From assembly GCF_001548035.1 (NCBI RefSeq), contig NZ_AP014723.1, forward strand, positions 1-64,000: a stretch of DNA of 64,000 bases, read 5' to 3'. Positions 62,624-64,000 of this stretch are shown here, in pieces (positions within the stretch are counted from its first letter, which is position 1; each line of letters starts with the position of its first letter). Source of the stretch: Sulfurospirillum sp. UCH001. Its GTDB lineage: Bacteria > Campylobacterota > Campylobacteria > Campylobacterales > Sulfurospirillaceae. The position numbers and the translations under genes were made by a program. The notes below the pieces were generated by a model, which saw only the letters and a list, made by a program, of their open reading frames with translations, searched no databases and was not told where the DNA came from.

Positions 62624-63520
62624 ATGACCAATAAAAATCTTTTTTTCTTTTTACTCTTTTTAGCGATGGTTGCATGGGGTGGTTCATGGGTCAATGTGAA
62701 AGTTTTAGGGCATTATGTCAGTGCTTTTGAGATGATCTTTTTGCGTTTTGGCATTACTGCTATTACGATGGTGCCGATTATCATATGGTTGAAGCATTCA
62801 TTTAAAATTGACCTGAAAAGCTTTGGCTTAGTGATCTTAGTAGCGCTTGCATTGATTTTTTACAACAAATACTACTACCTCGGCACAAAATTTGGTACAG
62901 CCTCTTTAGGCGGAGCGATGGTAACAACGATGATTCCGATCTTAACCTTCATTTTACTTGCATTGATGGGAGTAAAGAAGGTGAGTTCTAAAGACCTGTT
63001 TGCCCTTGGTTTAGGCGCTGTGGGCGTTTTGACGATGTTGCACATCTGGACGTTTGATTTAGCGCACATCTTGGTTATTCAAAATCTTTACTTTTTTCTA
63101 GCGGCTATTTTATGGGCTATTTTGACGATTATCAGCTCAAAATCAACGAAAATTTCACCCATAGTTTTTACGTTTTATATGTATATTGTTACCGTTGTGC
63201 TGGATTGGGCATTGTTTGTAGATGTGAGTGCCATCCCTTTTGCATCGTTTGATAGTATCTTTTGGATTAACACGATTTTGATCTCCCTCGCTGCTTCCAC
63301 CTTTTCCAATACGATCTATTTCTTAGGGATTGAAAAATTAGGTGCAGCAGAGGTAAGTTCATTTGTCTTTTTAGTCCCATTTTCAGCCATAGGACTAAGT
63401 GCTATCTTCTTAAATGAAAAAGTTGATTTTTTTATTATTATTGGAACAGTTTTAACGCTTTATGCGGTCAAACTGCTCAATAACATTACAATTTTAAAGC
63501 GACGCCAAAAAAGCGTTTGA
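62624..63520 (+). CDS. EamA-family (DMT superfamily) transporter
   Basis: A 298-residue inner-membrane protein with ten hydrophobic segments arranged as two EamA repeats (about 1-140 and 150-290), the drug/metabolite transporter layout. Signature stretches are AMVAWGGSWVNVKVLG at the N-terminus and FVFLVPFSAIGLSAIFLNEK near 245-265. Family members export amino acids or other metabolites; the substrate is unknown. It follows the lipoprotein by 2 bases. Its 3' end overlaps the convergent esterase gene by 35 bases. Confidence 0.9.
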   Translation: MTNKNLFFFLLFLAMVAWGGSWVNVKVLGHYVSAFEMIFLRFGITAITMVPIIIWLKHSFKIDLKSFGLVILVALALIFYNKYYYLGTKFGTASLGGAMVTTMIPILTFILLALMGVKKVSSKDLFALGLGAVGVLTMLHIWTFDLAHILVIQNLYFFLAAILWAILTIISSKSTKISPIVFTFYMYIVTVVLDWALFVDVSAIPFASFDSIFWINTILISLAASTFSNTIYFLGIEKLGAAEVSSFVFLVPFSAIGLSAIFLNEKVDFFIIIGTVLTLYAVKLLNNITILKRRQKSV

Positions 63521-64000
63521 TACTCTCTAAATGGCGATCCAGCCCTTCAAAGCTGTGGTTGCCACCCTCTTCTACGACCATCTTGGCACCTTCTAAAACA
63601 TCTTGTGCTTCTTCATAGTCTAAGACTTCATCCCCTTTTTGAAGTAGTACAAGCAGGTTATCAAGGTTTGGCTCTTCAATTTCATAGCTTTCTAACATAT
63701 CAAGATGGGATTCATTCCATTCATAGGTTGAGTTGTCATAATAACTCACACCATGCCCAATGGCTCTCTTAAGTGTTTCAGGAGCATTGATGGCTGGGTT
63801 GATAAGGACAGCTTTGAGGTTGTATTTATCGCTCAGGTAGAGTGAATAATATCCACCAAGGGATGAGCCCATAAGATAAACAGGTTCATTGTCTTGATAC
63901 GATTCGATGAGCTCACTGAGTGTTTTAATCGCAAGATCAGGAATAGTAGGGAGTGAAGGTGCAATAAAACGAATCTTATTTTCTTGACAATACGCACGAA
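63486..64000 (-). CDS. YqiA-like alpha/beta hydrolase (esterase), 5' end outside the window
   Basis: The frame stays open to the window edge, so the start lies beyond 64000. The visible 171 residues include the nucleophile elbow GSSLGGYY, the acid in KGDEVLDYEEA and the histidine in GGNHSFEGLD, a complete catalytic triad in the YqiA/YcfP order. Upstream residues (RAYCQENKIRFIAPSLPTIPD) also fit. Members hydrolyse short acyl esters in vitro; the natural substrate is unknown. It converges on the EamA gene with 35 bases of overlap. Confidence 0.85.
   Translation of the reverse strand, partial: RAYCQENKIRFIAPSLPTIPDLAIKTLSELIESYQDNEPVYLMGSSLGGYYSLYLSDKYNLKAVLINPAINAPETLKRAIGHGVSYYDNSTYEWNESHLDMLESYEIEEPNLDNLLVLLQKGDEVLDYEEAQDVLEGAKMVVEEGGNHSFEGLDRHLESIKRFFGVALKL

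Overview
The window looks like chromosomal DNA from a Campylobacterota (epsilonproteobacterial) organism, most likely Sulfurospirillum or a close relative. The reasons are the AT-rich composition, the dnaA-dnaN-gyrB block followed by a degenerate GGDEF/EAL gene and queF, the TlpD-like cytoplasmic chemoreceptor, the OprD-like porin, the MoxR/Bat operon and two PAPS-independent arylsulfate sulfotransferases with dedicated Dsb proteins. The genus is an inference from gene content. No rRNA gene is present to confirm it.

Layout. Bases 1-9957 hold the replication-origin region: DnaA-box-like TTCAC clusters on both sides of dnaA, then dnaN, gyrB, a degenerate cyclic-di-GMP protein, queF, an HD-domain protein, an SRP RNA gene on the minus strand, ung and mutY. 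Bases 9913-15054 hold a Bcr/CflA exporter and an L-tartrate module (DASS transporter, ttdA, ttdB, GntR/FCD regulator) with palindromes sharing TGTGATA upstream of the transporter and ttdA. A lipoprotein gene, a Cys-rich Sel1-repeat gene and a MgtA-type ATPase follow.

Bases 19280-24140 are a very AT-rich, decayed mobile island. It holds a tRNA-Ser 3'-end fragment, tandem 9-bp repeats, an oriT-like inverted repeat, a relaxase gene, a BFD-like [2Fe-2S] protein, a frameshifted IS256 remnant, a 284-bp segment bounded by perfect 22-bp inverted repeats, three successive hairpins, and a tyrosine recombinase truncated by an IS3-family element. Accessory genes follow (DUF429-like, HAD phosphatase, two sigma-region-4-like proteins, one unknown) up to an intact tRNA-Ser(GGA).

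Bases 27793-34921 look like a periplasmic oxidant/metal response locus. It contains a GMC oxidoreductase with its small subunit, an HvfA-like Cys-rich exported peptide with a DoxX protein, a two-component system, MsrP (periplasmic methionine sulfoxide reductase) and a TlpD-like CZB chemoreceptor. An AAE-family transporter and an OprD-like porin come next.

Bases 38736-56331 form a large arylsulfate sulfotransferase region: two tandem assT paralogues, two paralogous histidine kinase/response regulator pairs on either side, a six-gene MoxR-Bat operon inside, and rhodanese, DsbI-like and DsbL-like genes. The Dsb pair probably makes the disulfide present in both AssT proteins. The rest (56502-64000) holds a CMD-family protein, a 2-hydroxyacid dehydrogenase and an isochorismatase-like hydrolase divergent from a TetR gene with two matching operators, the three-gene AmmeMemoRadiSam operon, a membrane protein, a lipoprotein, an EamA transporter and a YqiA-like esterase cut by the window end.
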